DNA of 64,000 nt from Cordia subcordata (Eukaryota > Streptophyta > Magnoliopsida > Boraginales > Cordiaceae): NCBI GenBank assembly GCA_028554755.1, contig JAPTOF010000009.1, positions 3,851,001-3,915,000 of the forward strand, given 5' to 3'. Positions 11,329 through 23,499 of the stretch are shown piece after piece (the stretch's first letter is position 1; each line of letters starts with the position of its first letter). Position numbers and translations under genes: made by a program. A model generated the notes under the pieces. The model was given only the letters and a program-made list of their open reading frames with translations, searched no databases and was not told where the DNA came from.

Positions 11329-13313
11329 TGATGTCTGTGTATTTGGAGCATGAATTGCATGATTTGGAGTGTATTTGAGTGCCTATTTTGGTGCTAATTT
11401 TGTCTATTTCGAGTTTCTGAGTGCTTATTGAGTCTTATTGAGTATTTGTATATTGTGTGTCATTTCTTATCTTTTTATGTTTTATTATTATTGTTGTTGT
11501 TATTGTTGTTGTTGTTGTTGTTGCTGTTGTTATTATTATTTGTTTTGTCTTATTTTTATTTTTTTTAGATAGTAATTTTGATTAATTAGGAATTAGGAAA
11601 ATAAATTCATAAGTTAGCTAAGTTAGATTAGAATTAACATATTAAATAACTAGAATTAGGATTCTAGGAATTTTAGTTAGCAAAATTAGAGTTCACTAAA
11701 TTAGTTTAGGACATAATTAATTAAGCTCCAGGGTTTTAGGACATAGTTAGAATATTATATATTATGTATTATGTATATATGTATATACATAATACGTAAG
11801 TCAATAGATAGTATATTATATATTATATTAACTAATGACTTGAACACTCCTATTCCTTTTCTTTTCTTTTCTTTCTTTAGGGCACACAACCACAACAAGT
11901 TTCTTTTAACAAGAAAGAAGCAGCTAGAAACGAGAAAAGCAGCACAGAACCAGCCCTTCTTTCTCCTATTATTCATCCTTTTTTCTCACACATAAACACC
12001 CATCTTCTCACATACATGCTCTCACACATTCACACACGAAAGGGGAATTTTTGGGGCTGATTTAAGGGTTTAAAGAGGCAAATTTCAGCAAGCCTTTCTG
12101 CAGCAAAAAGTGCAGAAATCATTCCGAAATGCTGCAAAAACGAGAGTTTTTTTTTTGTTCTTTTCTTTGAGTTTACTTTCTAATAATTAGGGCTATATAA
12201 ATACACTATTTTTGTGCTTATTTTTGAAGGTTTTAGGGCTGTTTTAGGGCTAAAAAGAGAGCTAAATTGATGCAAAATTCTGTAGAAAAGTTGCTGTCAA
12301 GTTGGAATTCATTGCTGAAAATTGTGTTTCGGAGTTGAATTTGAGCGAAATTGAAATGGGAAGAGGTTCTAAGCTTGAGATTTAATTTCTTGGACATGAA
12401 ATTTTTATTTTTGATATTAACTTTCAGTTTTGCCCTCTCTTTTAGCATGTTGAACTAATCGTTTTAGGCTAGGGTTGGATTATGGACTACGTTATGGCTT
12501 AATGTTGGATTTTGACTTTTTATGGATTTTGTGAGGCATGATGATTGTATGACTTGTGCAGAATTATTGATGACTTTAATATAACATGTCTATGTATTTG
12601 TTGAAAGTCCCAAAAGCGTTTGTGCATGCTTGTTTTGTAATTGTTTATGATTATTGGTCTTGTGCTTAGCATGAAACATTGTTAATGCGTGAGCCATGAT
12701 CTATTGCTTGCTAGATTTGTTAATTGCACATGACTAGGATTAAGATTAATTGGTTCCATCCTTAGTTTGAAACACAATTAATGGGTGTGCCTTAATCACT
12801 TGGATTAGTCAAATCACTTAGGTTGTTGGCATAGTTGCAAAATCTTAATTAGTAGGACACATCTATGCTCAAGGGCCCGCTTAGGGATAGGAGTGCACCC
12901 TTAACTAAGGGTAATAAGGCTAGCTAATAAACTAAGGCAATAGAGCTATTGATTGCCCACGGTCCATAGTTAGTTAATCCAATGACTAGCCAAACATAAG
13001 AAGTAATCCGACGCTAGGCCGTTTCCCATCACCGAGTTCCCCTAGTCATTCTCAATTGCTTTCTTCTCATTTGTTTTCCATTTACTTTTAGTTTTTTATG
13101 CACTTTAGTTTCAATAGAATAGTTTAGAGTTCCCTTCAATTCAAAATTTGAAAAAAAATCTAAAAAATAATTTCGTTTCTACATGTAGTTAATTTAGGAC
13201 ATATAGGACTTAGAACCATAGTTAGAGGCCTTCCTAAGAAGACAATACCCGTACTCTTACACACATTGCACTATTTCCAATTCGTGCACTTGTGGGTTTT
13301 TAAAACAACAAAA
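11329..13313 (+). repeat. E1 3' LTR
   Basis: Begins TGATGTCTGTGTATTTGG and ends TTTTTAAAACAACAAAA (CA end mutated). It matches the 5' LTR throughout and is followed by ATGAC, the right copy of the target-site duplication. It carries a (GTT)n-rich tract at about 11484-11541. Confidence 0.88.
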
Positions 13314-13318
13314 ATGAC

Positions 13319-13945
13319 CATTCATAAATTAAGAAACCTATGGCCAAATGCAAAACTGACCAGTAAATCTACAACTGGCATAGGGTATTTGTCCTTGCAG
13401 TATTGAGATTTCTAAAGTCAATACATACCCTAACCTTTCTATTCTTCTTGATCACGGGGACAATGTTGAACAACCATTCTAGGTACCTAGCTCCTATGAT
13501 GAAACCTATACTCAAAATCTCTGAATCTCATCTTTTCCTGCTTGACCATACTCATATCTATGCGTCAAAAGGGTTGCTTGTACAGTTTAAATCCTTCCAT
13601 GATCGATATCTTGTGCTCCACCAAGCTTCGATCTAACCTAGGCATCTCATAATAATCCCAAGCAAAACAATCTAAGAATTCTTTTATGACTTGGATTGTG
13701 TTAGCTTTCAACTTTGGTGATAATAGCTACTAACGTATGTTAGGCTGACTACCATCCTCCCCTAGAAAGATTTCTTCCAAGGGATCTTGCACCTCTGCTC
13801 TTGTGTTATCGAGCTTCTTCGAGGCAGGTTGTAAATCTTCCATCTTCAACTCAGCCAACACTAACTCATCCTCGTAGACCCAGTCAGCTAAGTGAAAGAT
13901 GCCATGATTACTAGAGGCCTTTATCTTGGTTACTCTCTTCATAGC
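13319..13945 (-). pseudogene. E0 RT N-terminal part with upstream linker
   Basis: Minus-strand text, reading down in coordinate: ADWVYEDELVLAELKME and DPLEEIFLGEDGSQPNIR (13942-13730), then CFAWDYYEMPRLDRSLVEHK (about 13650), then the RT fingers KVRVCIDFRNLNTA (about 13420) and KYPMPVVDLLVSFAFGH (about 13360). It ends in FLNL-MNG at 13319 where E1 is inserted; the next residues of the domain are at 1799. Stops and small frameshifts are present. The order linker-fingers-palm is that of a gypsy RT. Confidence 0.83.
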
Positions 13946-14249
13946 CTATATGTAGGCCTTTAGAGCCACTGAGGGATCACTTATGGCTATCTATTGTTGG
14001 TCCTGCAATTCGGCAACTTTCACCTCTGAAATGCTTTGAAGCTTTGAGGTTATTATGGTTTGCCCCAAGCACGAGAGAAATTAGACCAACACAATCCTCA
14101 TAATAGTAGGCTTTGACCTGGTTAAAACTTATTGAGAAAAGTCGTTCGTTGGCCTGAAGTAACTCTGGCTTTTAGTCATTCAAATAATAAGGCACTAATG
14201 AATAGAAAATGGTAAACACATACTGGTATGGATCTAATCATGCCCAGAT

Positions 14250-14830
14250 AAAGCATTTTACATTGCTTTTTCCACTACAAAAAAACACACCCAAGATGTC
14301 TTGCTTCCCACAATGACCACTATCGACAATACACCTTTCGGCTTGACAGCTTCCCCATTAAAGTTAACTATAGGGATGTCGTCCTGTAGTAGGTCTATCT
14401 CAGTCTTCTTCAGCCGTTTCATGGTAGCTGTGGGCATGATATTGACCGCTACTCTATTGTCTATCAAAACTCTGGCCATTGATTGTTCTTCAAAATAGGG
14501 CACAATGTAGAGTGGTCCAAATAAAAGGGGGTGGCTTGGTAAAGATTCGCAAAGCCTTAAAGATTTCACTGTCACCCTCTTCTTGATGTTTCTCAGGCTT
14601 GACAAGGATTTTAGGTTGAGCTTCCAGCACACCTACCTTAAAAACATCCCTCTTTAAACACGAATTTTGATCACTAGGTGGCTGAAAGATTAGTGGCAAG
14701 GTAAAGGCCATATTGACTGGAAGCTCAACTACGGCTACCTGAATCTTCTCGGTTCTGAGTTCGTTGTCCTCAGAGTCTGAACTAGTCTTCTCGACCCTAC
14801 TTTGCTCTCCCAAGTATGGTTCATCTTCTT
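14250..14830 (-). pseudogene. E0 aspartic protease pseudogene
   Basis: Minus-strand text RPLYIVPYFEEQSMARVLID (about 14510-14460), then NRVAVNIMPTATMKRLKKTE, NFNGEAVKPKGVLSIVV and a C-terminal FFVVEKAM. This is the Tat-type retropepsin fold. The active-site loop, commonly D-N-G-A-A-V-N in this group, reads DNRVAVN. The downstream LSGHDWIH-like block continues to about 14230. The frame changes near 14500. Confidence 0.82.
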
Positions 14831-16200
14831 AAGCTTTCTCTATATCTCCAGCTTCTTGCTCCTCATTCATACCCAGAGTAAGAGAGTGTAAGTCCAAAAG
14901 TCATTCCGAGACTCGTTTCTGTATGTCTTCCTTTGCATACTTTGCAGTTGCCTTCTTTCTCAGATACCTTTATTTCTGGGTTCTAGTCATCGCAAAAGGA
15001 CCAGGCACTGATAAAAATGATTGCTTACGTCATAGGGCTACCTCATTCCATTCTCCCACAGGCCTAATTGGAGGCCTATATGTCCTGGCTCGTTTTTGCC
15101 CCTGCTATGAACTTGCATTAACATTAGAATAACAAAGACCAGGTTGATGTTACCTCTGGTATTCCGGCCCAATCTTCCGACAAATCTGTTGGGGATAGAT
15201 TGCTTGGTGGACCCAAGATTGATTATTGCATTTGATTGATTGACAACATCGTTTGTCTTTCCCTGCAATGTCCTTCGAAATATAATAATCTCTAGTATAC
15301 TAGAAGCTGTTCATTCTTGACCCTTTAACCAGGATGAAACTCGGGGTATCCCTTGTTCTCGACCCGAAAATAGCTCCATTGTTCAGATGGATGAGTGTCA
15401 ATGTCAAACTAACATTTACATCATTGAACTTGAGATCTTCTGACAAATTGCCAAGTCTAGCTTTGACAGCCTTCACCAGTTTCATGTCGTCTTCTTGACC
15501 TTGATGAAGAACTGTCCCCAGTTAAACGTCATTTAATTAGTGACAACTCTCAACGACACCGAATACATATGAAATTAAGAATATCCAGGCCTACTTAGGG
15601 TCAACCTAGTACCTCCTTTTAGCGTGCATCAGATAGGACTCCTGGTTAGCTTCTGCTTCCTTTAAATCTCCTAGAATCTGGAATGCTTGTAATAGATGCT
15701 CCTTGGGCTTGACATGCCTTGGGTTGGTTTCCTTATCTAGCTTCTTACTGGTAGATTTCCTGGGCTTGACATGCCTTGGGTTGGTTTCCTTATCCAGCTC
15801 CTTCCTAGCAGATTCCTTTCCTTCATCAACCTTTCAAAACCCTAGTGATGTTCATCTTGCTTAGAGTTTAGTGATGAAGTACTTTAGAAATCTACCTCTA
15901 CCATGTTGACTCCAGCATCCCAACGGAACAGATTCTTATCGACTGCTATGGTGTTAGAAAACTTAATCATCCCGTCAACGATGGCCTTCTGAATTGCATT
16001 CTACAATTTATAATGAAAGAATGGGACCATGAATGATGCCATTTATAATGAAGTTTGTCACAGAGTTCTTCAGGTGGAGAAATCCTATGCATTAGCAAGA
16101 GTCTAATCTGCTTGTTTCAACATCCTATCAAAAATTGCCTCTACCTTAGTTATATTGAAAGAATATTGCTTACTAGCCTCTGTCTAATCTCTTTGAGATG
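14831..16200 (-). other. E0 gag-protease linker, no clear domain
   Basis: About 1.4 kb of E0 between protease and gag. Short minus-strand frames exist (15268-15038, 15485-15300) but I recognise no domain in them. An in-frame-length 57-bp direct duplication lies at 15705-15818. Confidence 0.5.
15705..15818. repeat. 57-bp direct tandem duplication in E0
   Basis: GGGCTTGACATGCCTTGGG recurs at 15705 and 15762, with the downstream bases also repeated to about 15816. The period is 57 bp, equal to 19 codons, so it would have kept the frame of the E0 polyprotein. The copies differ at a few bases. Confidence 0.85.
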
Positions 16201-18066
16201 ACTGACTGTTTTTTACCCCACTATGAGATTCAATTCCTAGCTTTGTCAGGGCTTGGCATACATATCCACTTCTCCCGACAATCTTGGTGACTGAAACTTC
16301 ACCATCACCTAACGTCTAATGGTTGCAAGCCTGCAGTTGCCTGCTGAAGGATCCATCATATGTATGGTAGCAATATTTGGCCTGAACTTCTCTCTTTCTT
16401 TGCAAAGCAGGTACTCGTATTTCACAGTGTGAGTCGCCAATTGAAATAAATCTGTGAATAATTGTCCCTCAAATTTCTTCCTAAGTTTGAAATTCAAACC
16501 TCCCAATGTAATCTTTACATACTCTGGTTTCTCGAGTCATGCATGACACCTGTTATGTCTCTGTTTGAACAACACAATAAACTATTCCACCAATTCACTA
16601 GGTGCTTGCATCATCTTCGCCAGATACGTAATAGTCACATCCAACTCGATTCTATAAATTTGTTCTTGGAACAATCTCTTAGATTAGCCTAGGTTTGAAT
16701 CGAATTTGGATGAAACTTGGCATACTATTGAAAGGCTGACCTTGTCAGAGAACTTCCAAATAGGCGTAGTTTGAGATAATAATTGCCTACGATTTCTCTA
16801 CATTGGATCCTGAATCTCGCGATATACTCTAAAGTTGATTGATTATCGTCTCCAGACAACAACATACGATCAATCCACACGAGGTAAGGCCTACCATAAG
16901 TTAGTCGCGGGTTGACTCGTTTCCTGGGCCTAAGATGTTCTAGCAACATTTTGGCCATCATAACACACATAGGCCCTAGCTTGACATAGGATGTTGTTTG
17001 CTGTAGAATTTGGCCACCCATTAAAGGCCATGGCTTATTTAATGGTATTGGCTGCCTCCGGGCGTCCAAGCCACAAATGGTACATGTTGTGGTAATGCTA
17101 CTGCTTGATTTACTCTATACAGATTTGCCCCCAAAGTTCCATGTAGATTTTCTACTCCTAGGTGTCCTTAAGCTTGCAGTATCCCTGTTTGTGGTGGTAT
17201 TGGCATAGGCTCTGGCCAAACTCGAGGTTGTTGCACATTGGGTGTATGATTGACAGCTCAAGCCTGGTAGAAGCCCCATCAACTCTAATAGCAGAATACC
17301 TAACTAGTACACCAGGATTATGCTGAATACAAAACCCATTAGAAACGGTAGTCCATGATAGCATGCGTACCTACCCGCACCCTATAGGCCTCGCTACTTA
17401 TAGTGAATTATCCCTGGGCCATGACCAGATTGGCTCTGATTAGTTGGCTGTGACCTGAAAGTTTAGTTGTTGACTTCTACCAACTCCATCAATAGCTCGA
17501 GTTTAGCCAAATATCCTCCGTTGGATGTCATCCCTTAATTGGGTCATTAATAGATACATCACATCCGTGACTTGTTGGTCGATGGCATGGCCGATATCAT
17601 GAAAGTAAGTCTCATTATTGAGTTGTGTCACCTTACTAAGGTTTTCCATCTACATGGCTATCTATTTCGCCTAGGCAACAACTTCATAAGCTCTATCATT
17701 GTTCTGATGGGAACGATAGTTGTTCAAGTCCAATTGCTCCAACAAAACGCCTGATTCTCTAACATAGTCTGAATTGTGCTGACAGTCTACATTGATATGT
17801 CAACCAAAGGAGTTAGAGTGTTCATGATAATCTAATTAGACTCCGCCAGCACTTTTATGGATGTTTTATCTCTGAAATCATCTAGACATCTTGCATACGG
17901 GTCAAGAGACCTTCTTTGAATGGTGCCAAACCCTGGTCAAGCAAATCTAACCTTGATGGCTCTTCGTCAAGTGGTTGTGCTCCTCGATGTTGATTTGATG
18001 GAATGGGGTAACAACTACATACTCCATGTCTAAAGGATTGGGCACATTTGCATCTTTTTTAGACAT
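16201..18066 (-). pseudogene. E0 gag pseudogene
   Basis: The probable start is ATG at 18066 (MSKKDANVPNPLDMEYV), about 90 bases after the PBS. The core appears near 16850 as SGDDNQSTLEYIARFRIQCR with LKLRLFGSSLTRSAF, a standard retrotransposon-gag signature, and its C-terminal part near 16500-16420 as GGLNFKLRKKFEGQLFTDLF with VKYEYLLCKE. Several stops and frameshifts break it. Comparison with plant gypsy gag proteins supports the call; no zinc knuckle is clear. Confidence 0.8.
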
Positions 18067-18152
18067 GGAAAGGATGGCCACCATATTGATCCCTCCTTCA
18101 GCATCTACAACTAATCCTTTACTTTAAGTGTGTTGACCTATATCGGAGTTAG

Positions 18153-18170
18153 GTCTGACTGAGCGTGCCA
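18153..18170 (-). other. E0 primer-binding site
   Basis: On the minus strand TGGCACGCTCAGTCAGAC follows the LTR by 5 bases. It resembles TGGCACGCCCAGTGGGAC, common next to Tat-type plant LTRs, and differs from the tRNA-Asp PBS of the Athila elements. I do not assign the tRNA. Confidence 0.65.
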
Positions 18171-18175
18171 AAAAT

Positions 18176-19178
18176 TGTTTGCTTAGAAAAACCTTTACTA
18201 GGCCCTACACTAGGGGCCAAAGCCTCAGCCAGGTGCATTCAAAGCACAAAATGAGAACTTTACAGAGACACCTTTTTGGCCTGGGAGTCTTCGTAGACAA
18301 TTTTACGATTATGGGTTCTTTATCCTCTACCCCGAACTTCGTCCAAGGACTTTGTAAAGAACTATATACAGGCCACTTAATTGTAATAAAACCAAACCAG
18401 AATCAAAGCAATAACGATTGAGTCACAATGAAACCTAGTCATCAGCTTTATTACAATCGAAGAACTAAATGTAAACAAGACGAATCGTCAAACAAATAGA
18501 GAAATAGAAAGTAAAGGTTTACCAAATGACACCACAAAGCTAATTGCAATGAATTGCTCTTGCCATAAACTTAATTACAACAAAAAAAAATGATAAGAGC
18601 CAAGCCACAAAGCTAATTGCAGCTAAAGCTAAAAAGGCCATAAACTTAATTACATCAAAGCCATAAACTAAACTATAATAGAAAAGGAAAAATCTAGACC
18701 ATAAAGTGCATTACAACGGTGTTTTGGATAGAGCTAAGCTAACATTACACTAACTAAGACTAAGCTATGACTAAGCTAATGATAGGACTAAGCTATGGAG
18801 CTATGAAGCTAAGAGATAGATGTATAATTAAAGCATGGTAGTTATAGAACCCCTTTCTTCTTGGCCTCAATCAGCTTTTATAGTTACTGCTCCTAAAATC
18901 TTCATGTCAGTTGGTGATTCCAGTTTCTTTTGGGTTGTTGAAGTTGACCGAGTTCCTTGCTCCATTCTCGTCTCTTTTGTTTCATCACTGCACGTTACAA
19001 TAGACTTGGTCTCTTTTATTTGAATTAGGCTTGAGCTCATCATGCGTCAATTTATTGTTGCTGGTCAAAGATCAACCTTAAAATCAATGATGGTCATGGT
19101 ATCGGCCTTAACTTCTTTCATCCTGAATCATTTTCTTCAGCCATTAGATCGAATGGTTGCAGATTTTGGGTATAAACA
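18176..19178 (-). repeat. E0 5' LTR
   Basis: On the minus strand it runs from TGTTTATACCCAAAATCTGC (19178) to AAGCAAACA (18176). The ends form a 5-bp inverted pair (TGTTT/AAACA) and the LTR stands directly before the PBS. About 1.0 kb. The partner 3' LTR is outside the window, so the outer boundary at 19178 rests on end sequence alone. Confidence 0.6.
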
Positions 19179-19889
19179 GGTTAAAATCCATATAGATGCC
19201 ATGAAAATATATTCATAATAGGAAATTTTGCATCCCTAAAATATTGCGATAAGTTAAATAACAGCCCTTTGTTGTTACTCCAAAAAGCCTTAAAGCCTAT
19301 ACATATTGTGACAAGAAAAAAAAAAGAAAAGTATATCCTTCTACGAATATTGCAAAGAAAAATATAACCATCGCAAGATAAGAAATTTTTCAATAATTTA
19401 CTATGAAAATATTACCTATGCATGCATGATTTTAAATTTATGAGCAAGTATTATTCCACAATATCTAAAAGATTTATGAAGTTATGTGCACAAAATATTT
19501 TCGAAGATATATGAAATAAATACACTCTTATATTATCAAAACCAAGAGCATGATTGAAAAGAATATTTTGAGTACTATCTATATCCTATGAGCGAAACAA
19601 TATTTGGTATAATATTATTAATTATATCAATTGACTTAAAATCATTCCTCGAAGAGAATGATATATGATTTATTTTTATAGATGTGTCACAAATATTTAT
19701 TCACATTATGATGGTAATCAAATCTAAAAATTCCCAAAGGGCTAAGACAAATATAAAAATAAAAAAAGAAAATTGACAAAACTCCTTATGATTACAACTA
19801 CTATGTTCCTAAAGCATATTAGACGTAAGCTTTCATATATATATAAGTGCCTTCTATTAAATTTTGTTGGAAAAAGAGAATAAAATCTT
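19179..19889. other. AT-rich intergenic/unassigned sequence
   Basis: Strongly AT-rich, without a convincing frame or repeat boundary. It lies between the presumed outer edge of E0 and the possible CACTA end at 19890. Confidence 0.4.
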
Positions 19890-20100
19890 TACTCCTTACA
19901 AGAAGTAATGCTTATTTTGATATGCAGTTACGCTTACAATGGTAACAAATGTTGTTTTGATACGCGAAGTGTAACTAAAATTTATGTTACGCTTAGAAGC
20001 ATAACCAACTATTTTACGCTTGGAAGAGTAACCAATTGTTCTTATGTTTGGAAGCATAACCAGCTGTTATTTACTTGCAGGTAACTACCTGCTATTTACT
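19890..20100. repeat. Possible CACTA terminus with subterminal repeats
   Basis: TACTCCTTACAAGAAGTAATG at 19890 resembles plant CACTA ends (CACTA/CACTCC-TACAAGAA). It is followed by at least five short units of the type TTACGCTTGGAAGCATAACC in direct and inverted orientation up to about 20085. Clusters of short repeats just inside the ends are characteristic of CACTA elements. The first base is T rather than C, and I did not find the opposite end. Confidence 0.4.
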
Positions 20101-20726
20101 AAATTAATTTTTAATAATAATTTAATTCTTTTATGTAACAACTTTTATTTCTATATGATTTATATATATATATATGTTATTTATATTGGAACTTTATATA
20201 GACACTTGTATACAAAGTTTAATTTCAAATTACTCTAATAGTGCATTCAAATATAATGTAGTAAAATACTTAACACATTTCAAAGTGATTTCAAATATAA
20301 ATATAAAATTCAAATTGACATTGTCTAAAGGAAAAAATAATAGTTCTTTTCCTAAAGAAAAATGACAAGAATGGCACTTGGCATTGAGGTATGTACTTTT
20401 TCTCTCAATCACGAGCAACATTTCCACTTGGTGTTGAGGCATGTTCAATATTACCACTTGTATTATTTGGAAACTAAAAAGATTAAGGACAAATAGAAAA
20501 AGTTATAACACCATATGGTTACGAAATAAATTGATGGTAACAAATATCCCATAATAACAAGTAATAAGTTTTTAAGCTACTCTACTTAATACCAATTGAG
20601 AAGTCAGACATAAAAAAATGAAAAGACAAATTCAACAACATATAGTAACACAACACCATATTCTCATGTTATATACATGTCATATAAATAAATTTTAGGT
20701 TTTTCATACTTCAAACATGTTAAATC

Positions 20727-20962
20727 AAGCATCTTCATCCACAAGAGTAATTTCATCCACAACACTATATACTTTATTGAAAATTGCAAACACCACAAAA
20801 GCTTCTATTCATAACATAACAATTTCATTCACAAGATTAGTTTCATCTACAACACTTTCCTCCATTGGAAATATCAAATACCACAAAAAATTATATTCAC
20901 AACATCAAACAATTTCATCCATAAGAGAGTTTTATCTACAATAGTGCATACTTTCATTGCAA
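20727..20962. repeat. About 90-bp tandem repeat, three units
   Basis: Units begin TTCATCCACAAGAGTAATTT (about 20728), TTTCATTCACAAGATTAGTT (about 20822) and TTTCATCCATAAGAGAG (about 20912), each continuing with CATC-ACAACAC, CATTG-AAAT and ACCACAAAA. The third unit is split by solo LTR A and resumes at 23103 with AATCACCACAAAAGTC. Confidence 0.75.
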
Positions 20963-20967
20963 ATATC

Positions 20968-23097
20968 TAATATGCTATTTTGGAACACAAGCCTAAATAA
21001 CCCACAAGCGTACGGGTTGTGTGCAATACAGTACATGTGAGTGCGGGGTCAAATCCATAGAGAGGCCTAACATGAGTAGTGTCCTAACCTATGTATATCC
21101 TAAAAGGCTACGTGTTGGGTCCTTAAACTATAATCTTTTTGGTGGTTTGGGATTGAGGAGAGATTGGGAAAAGAAAACCTAATCTAAGGACAAGGAAATA
21201 AAAGGGGAAATGTGTGTGAAATGGAAGAATCAAGCAATCTAAAGGAGTCAAACACGTGGAAATGGTAACTAAGGTGATTATGTCTTACTTATGGGTGATT
21301 ACTCTTCTCGTTAGGGTTACTTGATGGATTAAACTAGGTGCTCTCATCTGGACCTCTAATTAGCCTCATAATTTATACTTTAAGCCTTAATACAGTCTGT
21401 CCCTAGGTGGCAATGCCTGGCAGTACGGCGTGGTCTTTATGACTTAGGATTTAGGGCTAGCCAATAGGGTTCTAGGTGAGTTTAAATTGATCCAACCATA
21501 GTACTTAGTCCTCTAATTAGTTCCCTAATCTAACCCAAGGACTCGGTGCAAGTCCGTCCCTAAGCTTCACCTCACTTAGCAATACGGCGTGGTCCTTAGG
21601 AACCTAGGGCGTTAGGGTATACTAACTAGTCTTCCTAAGTGAACTAACGTTAAGTAAACCTATTCAGACACCTATTGACTAGATTTAAAACCAAAGGGGA
21701 CTCAACCTAGGCTAGTTACTAGTTGTGCACCATCAATCACATCACAATAGCAGAAAATTGACATTAAAGTGCAAAGCAAACACATCTAGGGCATGGCATT
21801 TGAGAATGCGCCAGTATATTCTACTACTAAACACACAGAAATGCTTAGATTATACCAATTTAAGCAATAGCACCTGCCATGTATGCAATAGAAGCTATTT
21901 ATGCTATTAAGTATGCAAACACACACATAGACATGTATATAAGCACACCCAGTTCATGTAATCACTACACAAACACATATACATGCTAGCATAATGATTT
22001 AGAGATGGTTAATAGCATAATAGACTTCAATATACATATGTAACATCATTGAGGCATTTCTACAAACACATAGACATGAATGTAAATTTGCCAATCAAAA
22101 CCCTAAGTACAAGCATATATATATAAATCCAACAAATACCCATAAAAATATTGTAATAATCATCCATAATACAAGAGAAAATCACCTTACATAGCTCTAA
22201 TCAAACATACATTAACTTAGGATAAAAGAGAGACAAAGAAGCTACCCTTTTATTCAAAGCCATATCTTTACAATCCAAGAGCAATGCCAAATCCTTGCAT
22301 TTGATCCTCTTGGAGGCTTGATTCCTAGTGTGAAACTATGTTTCGAAGTGTGTGTATGAGGCAGATTTAGGTGATTAAGGGTTTTAGGAAGTGGGTCTGT
22401 GAATATAGGTGAAAGATGATTAAATTGCAGCAAAACCAGGCCTTTAAATAGTTGCAGCAGACTGCCGGTCAACCTTGCCAGTCAACCAGCACTAGAGCTT
22501 AGGTGAGTAGCACAAAATAGATCTTTCTAGTTCTTCCGATTGCCCCTTGCCTGTCGACCGGCAAAGCCTAGGGGGTGACCGACAAAAATAGTGTTTTGCC
22601 CGTAATTCGCTCATTTTGGCTCCAATTCGAGCACCATTTTTTACTATGGCTTTGTACCACTTTTGGGGATTTTCCAAGACATTTTTATTCATCTTTTACA
22701 CCCTATAAACATGGCCAAACTTGGTCCATGTCCTCTTTGGTTTCAAGCTTCGAATTTGGCTCCTATTGCGCTCGGTTTTGCCAGGTTACTCTATTCTTCG
22801 TCTAAGAGTTTCTAAATGCAAACGTCATGCTTTCTTGTCACCCAAAAATCATTTGGCTTGGCTTCATCATCTCATATTTATCATTTTAAGCTCCAATTAT
22901 TGTTCCAAATCTCACCTAAAAGTACGAGAAATAAGCACTTAGTGTAGAATTTAAGTCCTAAGCTCAAATATGAACAAGTAAACCCTAATATGATGAGGAT
23001 GACCTAAATGCTATACTAATACATCAAAAAAAGCACAAAATATCTCAAAACAAGTACATACATGCAATGCACAAGCATACATAAAACAAACACATCA
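20968..23097 (-). mobile_element. Solo LTR A (Athila-type)
   Basis: An LTR of about 2.13 kb in minus orientation (minus-strand start TGATGTGTTTG at 23097, end at 20968), flanked by perfect 5-bp duplications ATATC at 20963-20967 and 23098-23102. Removing it restores a unit of the surrounding tandem repeat. No PBS, PPT or internal sequence adjoins, so it is a solo LTR left by LTR-LTR recombination. It is the same subfamily as solo LTR B at 37747. Confidence 0.9.
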
Positions 23098-23499
23098 ATA
23101 TCAATCACCACAAAAGTCATATAAAATACAACATCATCCACAATACTTCAAACTACTACTAAAAATGTCAAGCATCACAAAAGCAACAAGAATGATCTTC
23201 AAATTGTCAATAGGATTTTGAAACAAAGCTGTGTACTAGGCATTCCACTAGTATGGGCGTAAGTTCCAAAAAGTTTGGGTACATGGTTCCTACCAAACAC
23301 CCCAAAAGTAGTCTTGTACAATTGAAGTTCAAATACCGAATGAGAGAAAATTTGTCCTTGTTGCTCTATCCTTTGTCATTGTTGCTCTATAATTTGTTAT
23401 TATTACTCTATCAACTTCTAGGATTCACCAAGAATGTTTTCAAAATTTTGCACTTTGATACTAATCTTTCATTCATCTCTCTTATTAGTTTAGCCTTGG

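Larger units (their letters stand above)
1800..13313 (+). mobile_element. E1: degenerate Athila-lineage Ty3/gypsy element with both LTRs
   Basis: About 11.5 kb: 5' LTR 1800-3824, tRNA-Asp-type PBS at 3831, gag, protease, RT, RNase H, integrase, about 1.5 kb of non-coding tail, PPT and 3' LTR 11329-13313. The flanks are TTGAC (1795-1799) and ATGAC (13314-13318), a 5-bp target-site duplication with one change. Removing the element rejoins E0 RT in frame as MNG-QL-GYDQ, the position of MDGYSGYNQ in intact RTs, which independently fixes both boundaries. Dozens of stops and several frameshifts make it non-functional. No env-like gene is visible. Confidence 0.9.
1543..19178 (-). mobile_element. E0: Tat-type Ty3/gypsy element, interrupted by E1 and an LTR
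   Basis: Minus-strand remnant in two pieces, 19178-13319 and 1799-1543, separated by E1. In element order it has a 5' LTR, a PBS, gag, a long linker, aspartic protease and the first part of RT. RNase H, integrase and the 3' LTR lie beyond the LTR at 1-1542, outside the window. The protease and RT texts resemble plant Tat-type gypsy elements and differ from the Athila pol of E1, E2 and E4. Many stops and frameshifts show it is dead and older than its insertions. Confidence 0.8.

Noticed and set aside
14274..14290. CACTACAAAAAA, resembling a CACTA transposon end
   Set aside because: It lies inside E0 protease coding sequence on the minus strand (FFVVEKAM) and has no matching end or subterminal repeats.
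15001..15500. Possible host gene exon in the E0 linker
   Set aside because: No splice-flanked frame or known domain is visible, and the position between E0 gag and protease explains it.
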